From the NCBI RefSeq assembly GCF_017562075.2, contig NC_054083.1:40903255-40967254 (forward strand): a stretch of 64,000 nt of DNA, written 5' to 3'. Source of the DNA: Anopheles merus. Lineage: Eukaryota > Arthropoda > Insecta > Diptera > Culicidae. Of this stretch, positions 22,040 through 35,394 are shown in pieces; position 1 is the stretch's first letter, and each line of letters opens with the position of its first letter. A program made the translations under genes and the position numbers. Under the pieces are notes generated by a model that was given only the letters and a program-made list of their open reading frames with translations, had not been told where the DNA came from and made no database searches.

Positions 22040-24559
22040 TGGAAAGAGGCACTCGCGCGTGCGGCATACACCAACAAGAAAGCAGTACGATCGCGAGCCA
22101 GCACGTCCCAGCTGCTACTGACCGCACGCTCCGTTCGAAGGGCACTCTTTTGCACAACCGGCAACAACTCTCCACACACACACACTGTGTTCTCGTGTCG
22201 CGCGTCTTGCCGAAACTGATCTTCGCCTGCTGATATGGGCCATGGGCCACACGCTTCTTACGCGTTACGCAAAAGATACCGCACGATCACCACCACCACC
22301 CTTGTTGTAATCAATTTTGTATGGCAACAAAAAACAGCAGCTCCAAAAACAAGCACCAGCAGGTTCGATTATCTTCCCAAAACAAGCGGACAGGGGGAGA
22401 GAGATAGAGAGGGGAGTAGTATCTTTATTTCTGAGCTGATAATGTACAACTTCTGGGACCCGAAACCCCCTTTTCGGAATAGATTGTGACGTAACTTAGA
22501 GGGATCTTGTTTTATGACACCATAATTGAAGGCACTCTTATAGCACTGTGTGTGTGTTTGTGTGGGTATTTACAGAAGCTGATTCAAATTAAAAATACTT
22601 CATTTTGCTTTACTAATCATCATCGTTGTGCCTAATTGCACAATCAACCCGGAAAAGGGATCGACCTCCCTTCCGCGGGTTGGCTTACACCGTGTCACTA
22701 TGTAGTGGAGGATTACGCTGAGTTAAGATAAGGCCTCCACAAATCACCTTTCAAACGCTCAGCAACACCTCGTCACTATCACACTATCGCTCACTCCATA
22801 CATCAACTCTTTAGAGGGCTCGATGGGACGTGGAAGTAACAGGCTCTACCCCATCTAATCCTACGTAAGGATTAAAAGGATTTCTGAGTGATTTATTTTC
22901 TGTCGCAAAAAAGCGCCTCTCAGCGTGTCCTTGAGTGACACATCTTGCCATGCTTGTTTGCGCTTGCCAGCGTCTACCAAAAGCTGAGGCGCAGAGTCCC
23001 GAGATCGAATCTTTCCTTCGCGCTGTGTGCAACAATCATCGTATCAAACCAATTGGAAAACGGCCATCGGTAGAGCTGCTCCCCGTTCCCGGAGAGACGG
23101 GGTATGATTGATTTCATTTATCGTCACTGTCATTGCCTGCGCCCATTCTTTGCAACCCGCTGTTTGTGTGGTTGTGTTGTCAAACCGAGCATTCATTGTT
23201 GTGGCGTGTTGTCTGTGGTGCCCTGTTTTTTCCCCCGAAAAACGGAACAATTGAAAGCATGATTATGCTTCCAAGGGCCCGTTCCTCTCCACCGTGTAAT
23301 CGTGCGGCCTGAAAACGTGCTGCCAGAGTATTTACCCCTATGTCGGCGGCAGTGTGCAGTGTGTTTAAAGTGTGTCCTGTGGGGCGGGGCGGAGGCCGCG
23401 AGTTGTTTGTCGAGTACGGAAGCTTTACTTGCTTTACTAGGTGGAATGTTGTTTACCGCACAATTTCGCCGCAACGAACAAATCAAGTGCGGCGGGGCCC
23501 CGGTGGGAGCGTAATCAATTTGTTTGATATTTACCTACACCTTCAACCGTTGGGGTGGAGTATAAGTTTGGGCAGAGTATTACGAAATGAAATTCAATTA
23601 ACGGTTCTCTTTGGTGCGGGAAATGGCATTCCTTCCCGCTACCAAACTAATCCGCCTTTAATCTAACGGGTGTGCATTTTATCGCACTTTAATCAGGGTG
23701 GAAAAAAGATTTGCAAGGTTTTCGAAGCTTGATATCTCGCTTTTGAGGAAGAAAGTATGTGGGAAAATCTAATTGGAACCACATTGGATACGGCAGACAG
23801 TGTGGATAGAATTATGTTCAACAAGAAGCACAACCTACGCCCAACGACGTCTACAATCTTGGATGGCACGTGACTCGCATATCGAACCACTAAAATCTAC
23901 GAGCACAATGCCCTTTTTGCAGCACCTCCCCCCCCCCCACCACCTTCAAGACATCGGAAGGCACCGAGCGATAAAGGCGCACGGTGGACCGGTGGACGTT
24001 CTCCGCTACTGTTCGAACCGGTTATCGGTCGATATCGGTATCAATTCCAAATGACAGTGCTGACAGTTAAGCAGTAGCAGCAGCAGCAGCAAGGGAGGGT
24101 GGACGAGCAAAGCAAGGTTTGCTAACCGATAAGGCAGTCTGAGGGCGGGTAGGGGGAGGAAGTGATTGATCGATTCTAGATCTTGAAGATACTAGCTGTA
24201 CGCCTCGTGGGGTGTAGTGCTACCTGTTGCCCCTGTATGTGTGGCGCAGGTAACAGTGGGGCTGCTGCTGGTTATTTGGAGTTTGCGAGATTTATTTCGT
24301 ATACTGCACACAACTTCAACTTGTTTACGAACTTGTTGGTCATCCCGGAAGAGTGTCATAAAAACAACAAGCGCCCGCAAAAAAAAAAAACAATGGATCA
24401 AACGGAATGATAGTGGTCACCATAAACTGATATCAAGATAGTAGGAAGCATAGTTTTAAGGAATCCAAAAGCTAAAGGTTCGTCTTGGAAGCGGCTACTA
24501 GGGACGTTTACGATTTCAAAAACAGGAAGTCTCCGAAGTACGCGGTTTTCTAGATATGA

Positions 24560-25345
24560 CAGTACAGTAGGTGACCGCTAACTGGATGTGTTTTACTGGA
24601 GTTTTTTTTTTTAACTGGAAGTTCGCTAACTGGAGTGATTCTCAGTTAAAAACACACACTCATCTCTCTGTCTTGTTGGCCTGCTCACGATAGGGCACGT
24701 CGATGTGACATGGCCCGGTCAACAATCATTCTCTAGGATGCTCGGTCCCTGGCTGCAGCCTCTCATCCATGCAGAAACCCAATCTCCGTCAGGTCCTGCT
24801 TTACCTGGTCCAGCCATCGAGTTCGTTGTGCTCCCCTGCGCCTTATGCCGAACTGGGGCTCGCTGTCGAACATCTTCTTGGTGGGGCATGAGTCCGGCAT
24901 CCTCATGACATGCCCCAGCCATCGTATCCTGCCAGTGTATTCGCCACCGTCAAGGACTCGTGTCCGTAGTCTCCGAAACCTTACGAAGAGAAATTCATAG
25001 CAAATGTGCATTTTTCTCACAAATTTAACCTCTCAGTTAGCAGTCAACAGCTGTACTTGCAGCATATTGTACTGACCTGACATATGTCAAATGTCAAAGG
25101 CAAAATACATTCCTTTCTGATCGAGATTTAAAAAACATTCAAAAATGTTCAAAATTGTATTATTTAGTCACAACCGTATCAAATAATTAATTAAGTGGTT
25201 AAAACTACCCCTTACATGAATAATGAAATGAAAATTAGCTATTTTATAGCAGAAACCAACGAGATTCGAGTTACGCGGAAATTCGAGCTACGCAGTTTCT
25301 TCACGGTCCGCATTAGTAGCGTATCTCGGGGACAACCTGTACTAT
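24560..25345. mobile_element. DNA-transposon end fragments enclosing a non-LTR fragment
   Basis: The left part has AGTACAGTAGGTGACCGCTA and repeated GCTAACTGGA units. The right part has repeated TTCGAG(T/C)TACGC units and ends CTCGGGGACAACCTGTACTA. The ends share only AGTACAG in inverted orientation, so they may come from two elements. Confidence 0.35.
24719..24990 (-). pseudogene. 3' end of a non-LTR retrotransposon ORF2, truncated
   Basis: The minus-strand frame reads GRIRWLGHVMRMPDSCPTKK, then a Gly/Arg-rich stretch and RTRWLDQVKQDLTEIGF. This is the typical tail after the reverse transcriptase domain in many insect non-LTR elements (LRWLGHV-RM ... RGR--TRW-D-V--DL). Upstream catalytic parts are missing, so it is a dead fragment. 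Confidence 0.7.
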
Positions 25346-26052
25346 TGCTACATGGAATTTGACATTTGGAAGGTAACTAATATTTTATCATACCAAAACA
25401 GATGCCAACCTAGGGTTTCTCAGCTTCCAACGTATTTGCTAAAGTCCAGTCCTCAACTCTTACGACTTAAAAACATGACTATTATGGATTCAAGTCTCAG
25501 ATCCTCCCATTGCAAGAATGGGGGAAAACCCCCCAAAGAAGAGTCAATTCCTGGAATGCTTACTATCTTGGGATTCTTTTTTGTAGTGTTGTCTTGAAGC
25601 CCCCTAGTTCCATTACGAAATTCCGCTTCGCAAAATGCACTGCTTCGTTATACAAAAACAACTTTTCCAAATATTTAAACAGCAATCGGCAAACGGGGAT
25701 AATGAAATCTCGTAATTAAGAAAACAACCCCCTCATCCCCCGCCCGTTCTATCCAACCCAATCGACAGAACAAACACAGCGCACACCGGGTGCACCGGGT
25801 CCTCCCTTTCAAACAGGCACACCGCACTAATTTGCTCAATGACCCTTAACCGATCGGCGTCGTCACCCAATCTCGCTTATGTCAACAGCAGCGGCAGTAG
25901 CAAAAAAGAAAAAGCTCCAACTCCAGCTCAGACATTAATTGAGGCAAATTAATGCATTACGTCATCCGGGGAAGGGGAGGGTGGAAAGGAATTTTGCAGG
26001 CGCTAGTCGCCAGCGATCGGACCACTTCTTTCGGCGCTGGCGATAGTGATCG

Positions 26053-26081
26053 CCGCTGCTGCTGCTGCTGCTGCTGCTGCT
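26053..26081. repeat. (CTG)n trinucleotide repeat
   Basis: Run of GCTGCTGCT units, about nine copies, outside any recognised exon. Confidence 0.95.
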
Positions 26082-28754
26082 AATTCCAGGGAGCTCAAAC
26101 AGGTTGGAGCCGGTTTTGGACAGACTGTGAGGTGAGGTACTCCTTTGATTGGAAGATCGTTCGCTATTACTATTTGTTCTGGGCGGGCCTTTTAGTCGGG
26201 CAGGGAAAATTGCGTCTCACAGCACACCATATCCTTGGGTGGGTTGGCCAGTACCTTGAACTACAAACCGCTCGCTGGTGGTTTGTTTGCTTATTTTTTA
26301 AGCCCATCAGCACGGTGGCCCCACGATCAAGCAGCATAATAAATTATAAATTGCCACCCTGTTTTTTGCGTGTTTTTTTTTTGCTTCACTCGCGTGAACG
26401 AGTCACTCGTTTCACATGATGATCGTGATGATCGTAGTGTTTTATTACTCACTTAAGGAGGGAACCGCAATAAGTCATCGTTTTGTAGTGTAGGGAGGGT
26501 GTGATCGAGACTGTGTGGGAGAGGACTGTGAAGTAAATTGATTGATAGAACTTTGCGGCTTATCGCGTGTCGCAGTCTACTCTAATGACTGAAGATGGCC
26601 TTTTCAGAATCGGCACAAATAAACGAATAAGGAGGAAGGTTAGATGGCGTATCTTACCTTCTATTTAACGTGTTTTTATTTGTGTCTTATTATTTGAGCT
26701 ATTCAACATAAAACTATGTCGACACTTTTGCTCCCCAATGATGACTTCTATTTAAAGCACATTTACTACGCCTCACAGTTACAAGTTCATCATAAAACGA
26801 TTAGCAACCGACTGCCGAAAACTTCACGCCGTGTCACCGCAAATTACAGGGAGAAACTTCCACCGCAAATGAAGCGTGTAATCAAATTCATGACCCCGCC
26901 GGCGTGCGGCCACCGAGACGGTAACGAACGTGCTGACGCACCATGCCACAGCCTCCCGTGCTAAACCACTTTGCGTTCCCCCGCCAGCAGGCAATGCGCA
27001 CTAAGTGGAAATGTCACATACCGCATAAATTAAGCATCAAAAACAACGGGCGCCATCCTCCCACCGTCCAAGCTGTGGAGAACGTGAAAAGGGTGGACGG
27101 GTGGAAAACGGTACCATTCCAGCCACCTTTGGCTATTCGGACGGCCCCTCGAAACGATACGATACGGTTGTGCAAGTGCAGTTTATCGGTTGCAAGCCCA
27201 TCAATGCCACTGTGCACTGCCATACAGTGGGCACAGTTGATAAGAGGACGGTTCGAATGGCGATGGGGGGAAGCAGGCAAAGGGATAGGGTTTAGGAGAG
27301 CTGGCGTTGGCTGGAATTTGGCTGACGGGCGGACGAGCACACAACAGTAGTAACGCACGCGTGATAACTCATAATGGGCGATACAGGCATGATTGGTCAC
27401 AACGTCGTTGGACGTTGCAGTAATCATCAGAGTGGATGGACTGAAAAGTGTGTTGATTCGTCCCATGATTCAATAAGCCAGACAAACGATTCAAAAATTA
27501 ACTAAAAACTGCTAAAAAATACTCAAGAAACCCTGTAAGGTGACCAGAATTAGGTGACGTTTTGGGACATGCTGTCAGAAATCAAACTTTAGCGCCATCT
27601 TTGGTGAAATGGTAAAAGCATTCCTGCATGTTTAGTATATAATGAAGTGATATTTATAAACTAAAGCTGCATTTTAAGTTCAATGAAGTACGTTTTAAGT
27701 ACATTTTAAGTTTAACTTGCACAACCGTATAGTATATCGTCATTTCCGGTTCTAGCGCTGCTAGTTACATACATTCTGTCACTTATCAATTCTCGCCCAC
27801 TGCTCGCTTTGCTCAACATCACCCGACAGTTTTGAACCGTCATACCGTAACCCGTACCCGGTTTAGTGGTTGAATGACAGCGTATTATCGTCCATCGGCC
27901 ACCAAAACTGTCGTCCCTGACCGTCAAATCATGTACGGTACACGGGGCGAGGTCTCGGCCGTATCCATCGTCAACCGATTCGATGCGCTCTTACCACGCT
28001 TACCGTACTGTAAGCGAGGGGCGCGTGTAGAGATCGCTGTATGTTTGTGAGATAATGGGCATTTTTATCACAATCTTTTTTTTTTTTTTATTTCGATAAC
28101 ACTACCTCCCCAACAACCAAAAACAGACATGGAACTTCTAAAGCACTGCCGATGACGAAGCCCCACCGGGTGGCCACGCGGAAGTAAACATTGGACCGCT
28201 CCCTGCTTCAACTTCAACCCGCGGGGGAAGGAGCGGGGAAGGCTTTGAATGGTTTTTAACGATCGGTGCCTGTGTTTGTTTTGTTAGTGAATTTGAACGT
28301 GAAATCATCAACATTACAAAGCATGATATAGCGAGAGGGAGAGAGAGGGAGAGACGGCACAGTGCGAAGTGGGAGAGAAGATACCGCGCGGAACCAAAAG
28401 CAAACACGTGTACCGATGAGTGAATATTTTAACCTGGTGAGTGATTGCAGATGTCAAAACATTGGCATTGTGTCCCCCGGAGGCCCGCATTAAGATGAAT
28501 TTCAACTGATTTCAGCAGCAGCAGCAGCGGGCTTGTGCGAACAATATGGCACAGACAGATTTGAAGCACCCCCTGGCACGTGTGCTGCATTGCATTGGTT
28601 GGACACACAATTGAGAGTTGATTTTGGGCTTGTGGCATAAGCGGAGTTTCCGGTGCGTCGTCTCAATGATAGGAGTTAATGCTGGGTTTATTGTTAATTG
28701 AAACTGAATTTGAAGCAAATCTATCGTTGCATTGCTGTTTAACATTTGCAAGAT

Positions 28755-29260
28755 CCTTAGGTGTCTCCATGACCGTCACGAGTCATAATGAATGACAAAG
28801 TCTTACAAAGATGTTGGGCTTCATCAATAATTGAGTACAAAAGTACTTACTTAAGAATCACCCACAAGTACCATGACCATCACGATGATCACCGACTGAA
28901 AATGTCGCGATCAAGTGACTGACTAAGAGTTGGTTGCACACAATGTCACCAAGCATGTGCTGGTCGCACCAACTGTTTGAGACTCACCTCTGATCATCAC
29001 AGTAGAGCTCGTGACGCTGACATGATTTTGTGTCAGCCAGAATTTGTCATGACTATGTCAGTGACATTTTGCAAAATTGATAACAGTAAAAAAAAGTCAT
29101 GACATGACCAAGCGATAGTCGCAAAAATGTATTGGTCACACCAACCGCTTTGAGAATCACCTCTGATTATCACAATTGAGTACGTGACGCTGATATGGAT
29201 TTTGTTTCAGTAAGATTTTTTTTTATGACAATGACAGTGACATTTTGCAGCACTGCTTCT
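28755..29260 (-). repeat. Inverted copy of the core of the 8477-9845 element
   Basis: The reverse complement of this segment matches 8670-9060: GCAAAATGTCACTG, CGACTATCGCTTGGTCA, AACTCTTGGTCAGTCACTTG and others, in the same order and with the same two-unit internal structure. Confidence 0.75.
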
Positions 29261-30272
29261 CAGCTGTTAAGAGTAGTTCATATGATCCAAACATGAGTAC
29301 ATAGATGATCATAACATTTCTATCAATTTCTATAAGTCCTCAGATGCCCTAAACAATAACTTCATGCTTCATAGACATCCCCATCCAATGCACTCCAATA
29401 GTTCCCCAAGGTTCTCATCATCAGTGCCATCATTGTTATTGCCTATTTTATGTTGTTTATCACATAAATCGAAGTGAATTTTTTGGTAAGGTCAGTTTTT
29501 TTTATTGACAACAAACGACAACAAACCCGTCCCTGGGTAACATTATTGCGCAAGGTCGCCAGAGCGTTCCGTTACGCGAAAGATCACACATTCTTGCTGG
29601 ACGAAGACGACGACGCCATTGCCGCCGCCACCGACGTTGCCACCATCGGCCATTGGTGTTGTGTTGTGATCGCTTCGCCACGTTTCCAATAACGGAACAA
29701 ATTGTCTAATCGGCACGTTAGTGGCACGTCTTGAAGCAACGCGTCAACAGCTCCCTCTCCCCACTACCTCCCCATTCCATCCCTTTTGCGCGCGCCAATT
29801 GGTCACGCGCGCGATCGTCGATCAATTGATCTGTTAGTGACGACCAATTGACCGTAGATTCTGCATTTAACACAGCAAGCGCGGAAAGGGAGTCAGTGCG
29901 ATGTCTAGTCGGGCCGCTTTGCTTCCATGATGCGCCACCAGGCTGCCCCGACGGACAAAACGGAAGAAATGAGTCGGTGCGCCCTCGCGGCATTGCGCGG
30001 CATCGATTAAAATCAATGAAACAGCAATAAAGCTCAATCTATCCCCATCACGTTGCTTGTTGGGCCCGCAGGGGTGGAAAATGTTAAACCATGATGCCCA
30101 AGGGAGGAAGGGGATGCCAACTTCTCCAAATAGTACTGTTGCGCTCTAAATTGTTGCTTGACGCGGTGTCGGGTGCGATCGATACGCCCGGGGGGGACGG
30201 CGCACGGTCACGTGAGCGAATTGCGACCAATCACAAATTGACTCATCAATTTGTGCGCATACATCAGTTACT

Positions 30273-30298
<26 letters not shown>
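30273..30298. repeat. (CA)n microsatellite
   Basis: Uninterrupted ACACAC run. Confidence 0.95.
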
Positions 30299-30303
<5 letters not shown>

Positions 30304-32239
30304 TGGGGATCGATGGCACGATGGCAATTAAGCGTTCAGGCCACGTGGCACGCAGAGCTATTTTTCCTACACTTAAACAGAAATCAATTCAAAGAAACGT
30401 TAAACGGTCGTACTTGATCGTACGTGATTGGTTTGGACTGTCATCGCGCCAAAACTGATGCAGCACCGTACGACCAAGAGTATCTCACCTTCGATTGGTT
30501 CGCTACAGTTAGAACGGACGCCTCCATACGCATGCTGCTGAGCGCAGAGAATAATTCATTCGAAAATGCCGCAACTTAATGCCGTCCCGCGATTGCGTCA
30601 ACTTGCGCACCATCGCAGCAAGGCAGCTAAAGCAAATCACGTGTTTGGCCAACATTCGGGCGGAGCGCCTTCACACTGTTCTTGGTATTGGTTGTGCACA
30701 GCCTACTGCAAAATGAAACCTTTTTTTGTCGGTTGGTTGGTTTACAGTTCGTCCAAGTTTGGTAAGTGATCGCTGCGTGGTGTTTGGTACACTGTCGTGT
30801 AGGCCCGCGCAAACCAATTTTGCTCCAATTTGTCGTCGTGTTGGCATATAACTGTCTTCAATGTTTAAAAATGCATTTTAAAGAAGCTTACACTGGGATT
30901 ATATATATCCCTCAATTTCTTCCTTTTAGTCTAGTTCGCGGGAGGGGAATTACACACAAATCCTTAACGTGCAGGGATCCAAAATACAGCACTGGTACAT
31001 ACGCCAAGGTACCAAACTTGAACCAGTGCCAAACCACAGCCAATGCGCACTGGAAACACATGCTACCATCAATTAAATCAGCTGCCATACGGGCGTGCGT
31101 CATACTCCGGGTGGTTCTCCGGGCGGTTGTGCCTGAGTGTGTCGGTATCTTTGCATTTCCTGGATCAAAAAAACCAACCCACCATGTTAGCGAAATTATT
31201 GCAGATATCCGGCTTAACCGCTTTGGACAGCAGTTTGTGAGTGTGTGTGTTTATTCTTTTTTTTTTCTTGCGCAGATTAGGCATATATTTCACGATCGAA
31301 TGCAAATTTTGGCTCCGGTTTGCGTTGCTGTGCAGTGGGTTTTTTTTTGTTTTGTTTTGTAAAATCGACGCAATAAATTCTACGAATCTCGTCTTGCCGC
31401 TATCGTCAATATATTTTAAACAATTCCACTTTAAACACCACACAAACAAGCGGCAAAAGAACACAAACACTGCTATTTTGCATTCCTGTTCGTTTCGCGT
31501 GCAAATGCGAGACAAACCTCACCCCCCCCCCCCCCCCACCACCAAAAAAGACATCCCTCATGTGCGCAAGATAACCTTGTTACGCAAGTTTCATGCTTGA
31601 TGCGCATCTTTTTTTTTTAGCTCGCGCGTTCCGGTTCACTAAAACACCTCAATAACAAATAATGCTGCCCAGTTCTGATTGTGGATTTGTGGCCGGTGAC
31701 CGGTGCGGTGCTGAGGCCGGTCCAGTAAGTAACGTGTACCGCCACCTTGCACCTTTTCCCCCACCGAGGTGCCGATTTTGGGGTCAGGCGGTGATTTAAT
31801 TTATGGCCACCACGAAAACCAAACAACCAGGACGGCGACAACAGCGACCCGCGAAGTGCTGTGCTTTGCCTCCAGCCTGCACGAGGGTGAATATTAGATT
31901 CTGAAACTGAGCCATGTATGTGTGGCTGTGTGACTGTGTGGTATTAGGCGGTACGATCGCGCACTGGATCGCGCAAGGTATGGAGAACGCGCCAAATGCA
32001 GCCAACCTTTCCGGCACTGCGCAGCACGTGATCGTGATAAGAAAGTGCGATTGCGAGAGCTTGTGAATGTGGAAAGTAATAAGAAAAGGAAAAGAGTGCT
32101 GTTGGCATTGAATTTGTGCATATAAAACACGGTCGATATAAAATGAAATTATACAACATTGCGCAAGGGAGACAGTATGAAAGGAGGCGAACGAATAGCG
32201 GATGTTTAACGTGAACTGCCATCTAGTCAACATTGGCAA

Positions 32240-34040
32240 ACCAAAAGCCACGTGTCAAAGTCTATATCAAAGTCTATATAATACAAAGGTCGAGTCATCC
32301 CGAACATTTGATCAAAAAGCGTGGGAAAGTTTTGACAGTTAGATGAAACAGCTTCAGTAGTTTCATCGCAGCACGCATTGAAGATTTAGCTGCTGTGCAT
32401 GAGGTGTATCCAGATGCATTTCGGTCATTTTTATAACGTTTTTGCCTTCATTTTACTTTAAAAAGTTTACGAATATCCAAGGTGCCTAGATAGAATACAG
32501 GCGGGTCCTTAGAACTGATTTTGGTAGCTATGATGGATCGAGATTTATATAGAGATTGGCAGATAGGGAGGTAGAGTTGCTAAGGAATTTGTATGAGTTT
32601 GCTAAGTAACTTTGGACTTCCTAGCTGTCAAATGAAAAATTTTCAAAGTCAAAGTGAGTTGATATATCAAGTGGGCTTATTCAGTGCAATTTGACGTCTA
32701 AAAACGAAAAAAGGTAGAATCCCCGGTTTGACAGTTAGATCGATAACAATTTCCAATTGTTTCACTATTTTCTGCAGTTTTTGAGAATAATTCGTGATAA
32801 GATGAACGGAACTTGATAATGTGTAAACTGGAACTGTGATCAGCTATTGGTTAGAACTCTCCATAAGCGTTCATTCAAAAATCCGAAGTGAGTGTATATA
32901 TCAGGTGGGCTTATGGTGTTCTAGCACCGACAAACCGACGTGACACTGGCGTTACAAAAGTGTCCCACACGAAAGTACTGTCATTTACCAGTGAGGCGAA
33001 CACTTCTGTCAAAGTAAGCTCTGTTCACTGCTGCTTCGATGTAAACAATTTTTCTAAATACAAATTACGAAGGAAGTGTGAGGCAAGATTTTGTAAGAAT
33101 TATTGGAAAAAACACCCAGGAAAATCATTTTATAAGTTTCCAAATCAATGCAAAAGATGTGAGAAGTACATAAAACAATACGCAATGGAATTTGCAAAGA
33201 AAAACAAAAAGGGGATTTAGCAGTTTCTTCTCTGTGTCAGTGTAGTAAGCGAATCATTATAGAGATGGCGCTAGTGTTTAACGTATTTTCATTTGAAATA
33301 AGGAGACAACTTTTGAAGCTCATTTTGTTCGAAGTGTCACGTCGGTTTGTCGGTGCTTGACGTCTAAAAACGAAAAGAGGAAGAATCCCCGGTTTAACAG
33401 TTAGATCCATAACAATTTCCAATTGTTTCACTGTGTTCTGCAGTTTTTGAGAATAATTCCTGATAAGATGAACGGGACTTGATAATGTGTAAACTGGAAC
33501 TCTGATCAGCTATTGGTTAGAACTCTCCATTAGCGTTCTACCGTTTTTTTGTTCGATTGGTACACTATTCCTTGCTTCCTGGTTAAAAGCATTCAAAAAT
33601 CCGAAGTGAGTTATACATTGAATACATAATACACTAATACATTGAAACACGATTTGACAATTCGTTCCATAACAAAATCTAGCATGCCTTGAAGATGATA
33701 CGGTATCTCACAGAAATGATAGATGGTGTTACTCTGGAGTAGTTAAAAGAAAGAAACCAAAAACCAACGTGACGGTCAGTTTTTGGATTGATATCAAGAT
33801 ATGAAGCTCACCTGATCCTAACAAAATCGTTGCTTCGCAATATATGACACACAGGAAGTGATTTTGGAATGCTTTTAACCAGGAAGCAAGGAATATTGTT
33901 CCCACCTGATATATCAACTCACTTTGCTAAGAGCTTTGTACGAGTTGCTAAGCAACTTTGGACTCCCTAGCTGTCAAATGAAGATTTGTCAAAGTACACT
34001 GGACGGACCGTCCTGTAGTAATTGATGGACCTTGTGAATA
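32240..34040. repeat. Nest of related direct and inverted repeats
   Basis: Direct copies lie at 32692-32893 and 33358-33612 (both TGACGTCTAAAAACGAAAA to ATCCGAAGTGAG). An inverted pair lies at 33562-33600 and 33866-33896 (TATTCCTTGCTTCCTGG). Segments shared with 4930-5275 lie at 32280-32650 and 33930-34036. The THAP-like element sits between the direct copies. Confidence 0.7.
32923..33357 (+). mobile_element. 435-bp element with perfect 25-bp terminal inverted repeats and a THAP-like frame
   Basis: The left end (32923-32947, AGCACCGACAAACCGACGTG and five more bases) is exactly inverted at 33333-33357. The plus frame to the TAG at 33218-33220 encodes KCEARFCKNYWKKHPGKS then FYKFPNQCKRCEKYIKQY, resembling the start of a THAP zinc finger (C-x4-C, then F-x-F-P) as found at the N-terminus of P-element transposases. 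The C-x2-H end is missing and there is no good in-frame ATG. No target duplication was recognised. Confidence 0.55.
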
Positions 34041-34649
34041 TCAAGAAAAATAGAATTATAAATGCACTTATCGATTATAACAAGACCAGTGCCCAAAATT
34101 AAGAGGAAATCTTGTGCAGCTCAAAAAACTACATTACATCACGTTCGTGAGAAGGAAATGTATAGTTACGCTAGGTTTTGTGCAGAAAATGCACAATTGG
34201 CCCTAACAAGTGTTTGGTTGTGTGGAAACGTTTGTCAACACTTTTTCATATAATTGTCAAAAACAAGGTTTGAAAATGGTTGACCAAAATCGAGTCAGCC
34301 ATCGACCTCTGCATTACATAGACTTTGGTCGCCACTGCGGCGCTGTCAGTCCCAATGCAGGCTCTCTTGCTGAGTCTGTAGCAGGCCCTGAAACGTTTCA
34401 CAGGCCAAAATCACACAAACGAGCAGAAATCACGCGATTACTCAACAGCAACACAAAACAAAGAAATTCGAAAAACTTCAAACTTGCGGAAACGAATAAA
34501 ACACAGAATCGTTTTGCATTGGTGCAGAAAAAAACGACCCGACACATCAGGGAAGTGTGTATATCCTATGCAAAAGCCGCGGCTCTATCATCCCTCTCCC
34601 GCAGCCCAACACGTGACGATGCAAAACCGGATTAACCGGCGTTGCAAAG

Positions 34650-34669
34650 ACACACACACACACACACAC
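34650..34669. repeat. (CA)n microsatellite
   Basis: ACACAC run of about 10 units. Confidence 0.95.
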
Positions 34670-35354
34670 CTGAAGAAGCTTGCCGCGAAGAAGAAAAAGG
34701 GGTGAAAATGAAACCAGAACACCCAGAACAGCCAGTCGGTGGAAGGTTTGAGCGGCGGTGTGTTGTTCGGCGTTAGCCGGTTTACTTGGCGGTGCCGGTG
34801 GCCGAGAAGCCGGCACAAAGAAAACGTGCCCGGGTAGGCGAGGTGTTGGGTCGGACTTACTGCGGCCGTTACTTATCCGTTTGTTTACATCCAAAACGCC
34901 CGGCCTGGACCGTGCTGTGGCGTCGCTAGCTTTCGGTTAGCTAATCTTGTTCTTTGATTTGTTTTTTTTTTTTCATTAGCCAGTCCGAACATGGAGTACA
35001 CACACACAGAGACATTTTTGAAGTGCAAGTGTGCAACAACCGACAGGCAAAGAAGAAGTTGTAGGCAAGCTGGAAGCGTTTGAAGATAGTTTGCAGTGCG
35101 AGAAAGAGAGAAAAAGACACAAGCAAAAGGGATGAAACGCGTAGCGAAGCACAAGCAAAGGCAGCACACCTGATGGCAAACGGTCGCTCGAAGAGGTCAA
35201 TGAAAGGTAGCGTTGTGAAGCACGTGGAGCGAACAAATCCCTAACAGCAAAAAAACCCAGTACCGAATGTCCGAAAAACGGCAGAAAGTGGGCGAAAGTT
35301 TTCACAGTGCAATCTCGCTTGCTGGAGAAATGTCTAAAAAGAGAGAGAGGGAGT

Positions 35355-35394
35355 TGGTGGTGGTGGTGGTGGTGGTGGTGGTGGTGGTGGTGGT
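35355..35394. repeat. (GGT)n trinucleotide repeat, about 13 units
   Basis: Uninterrupted TGG units; not within a recognised exon. Confidence 0.97.
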
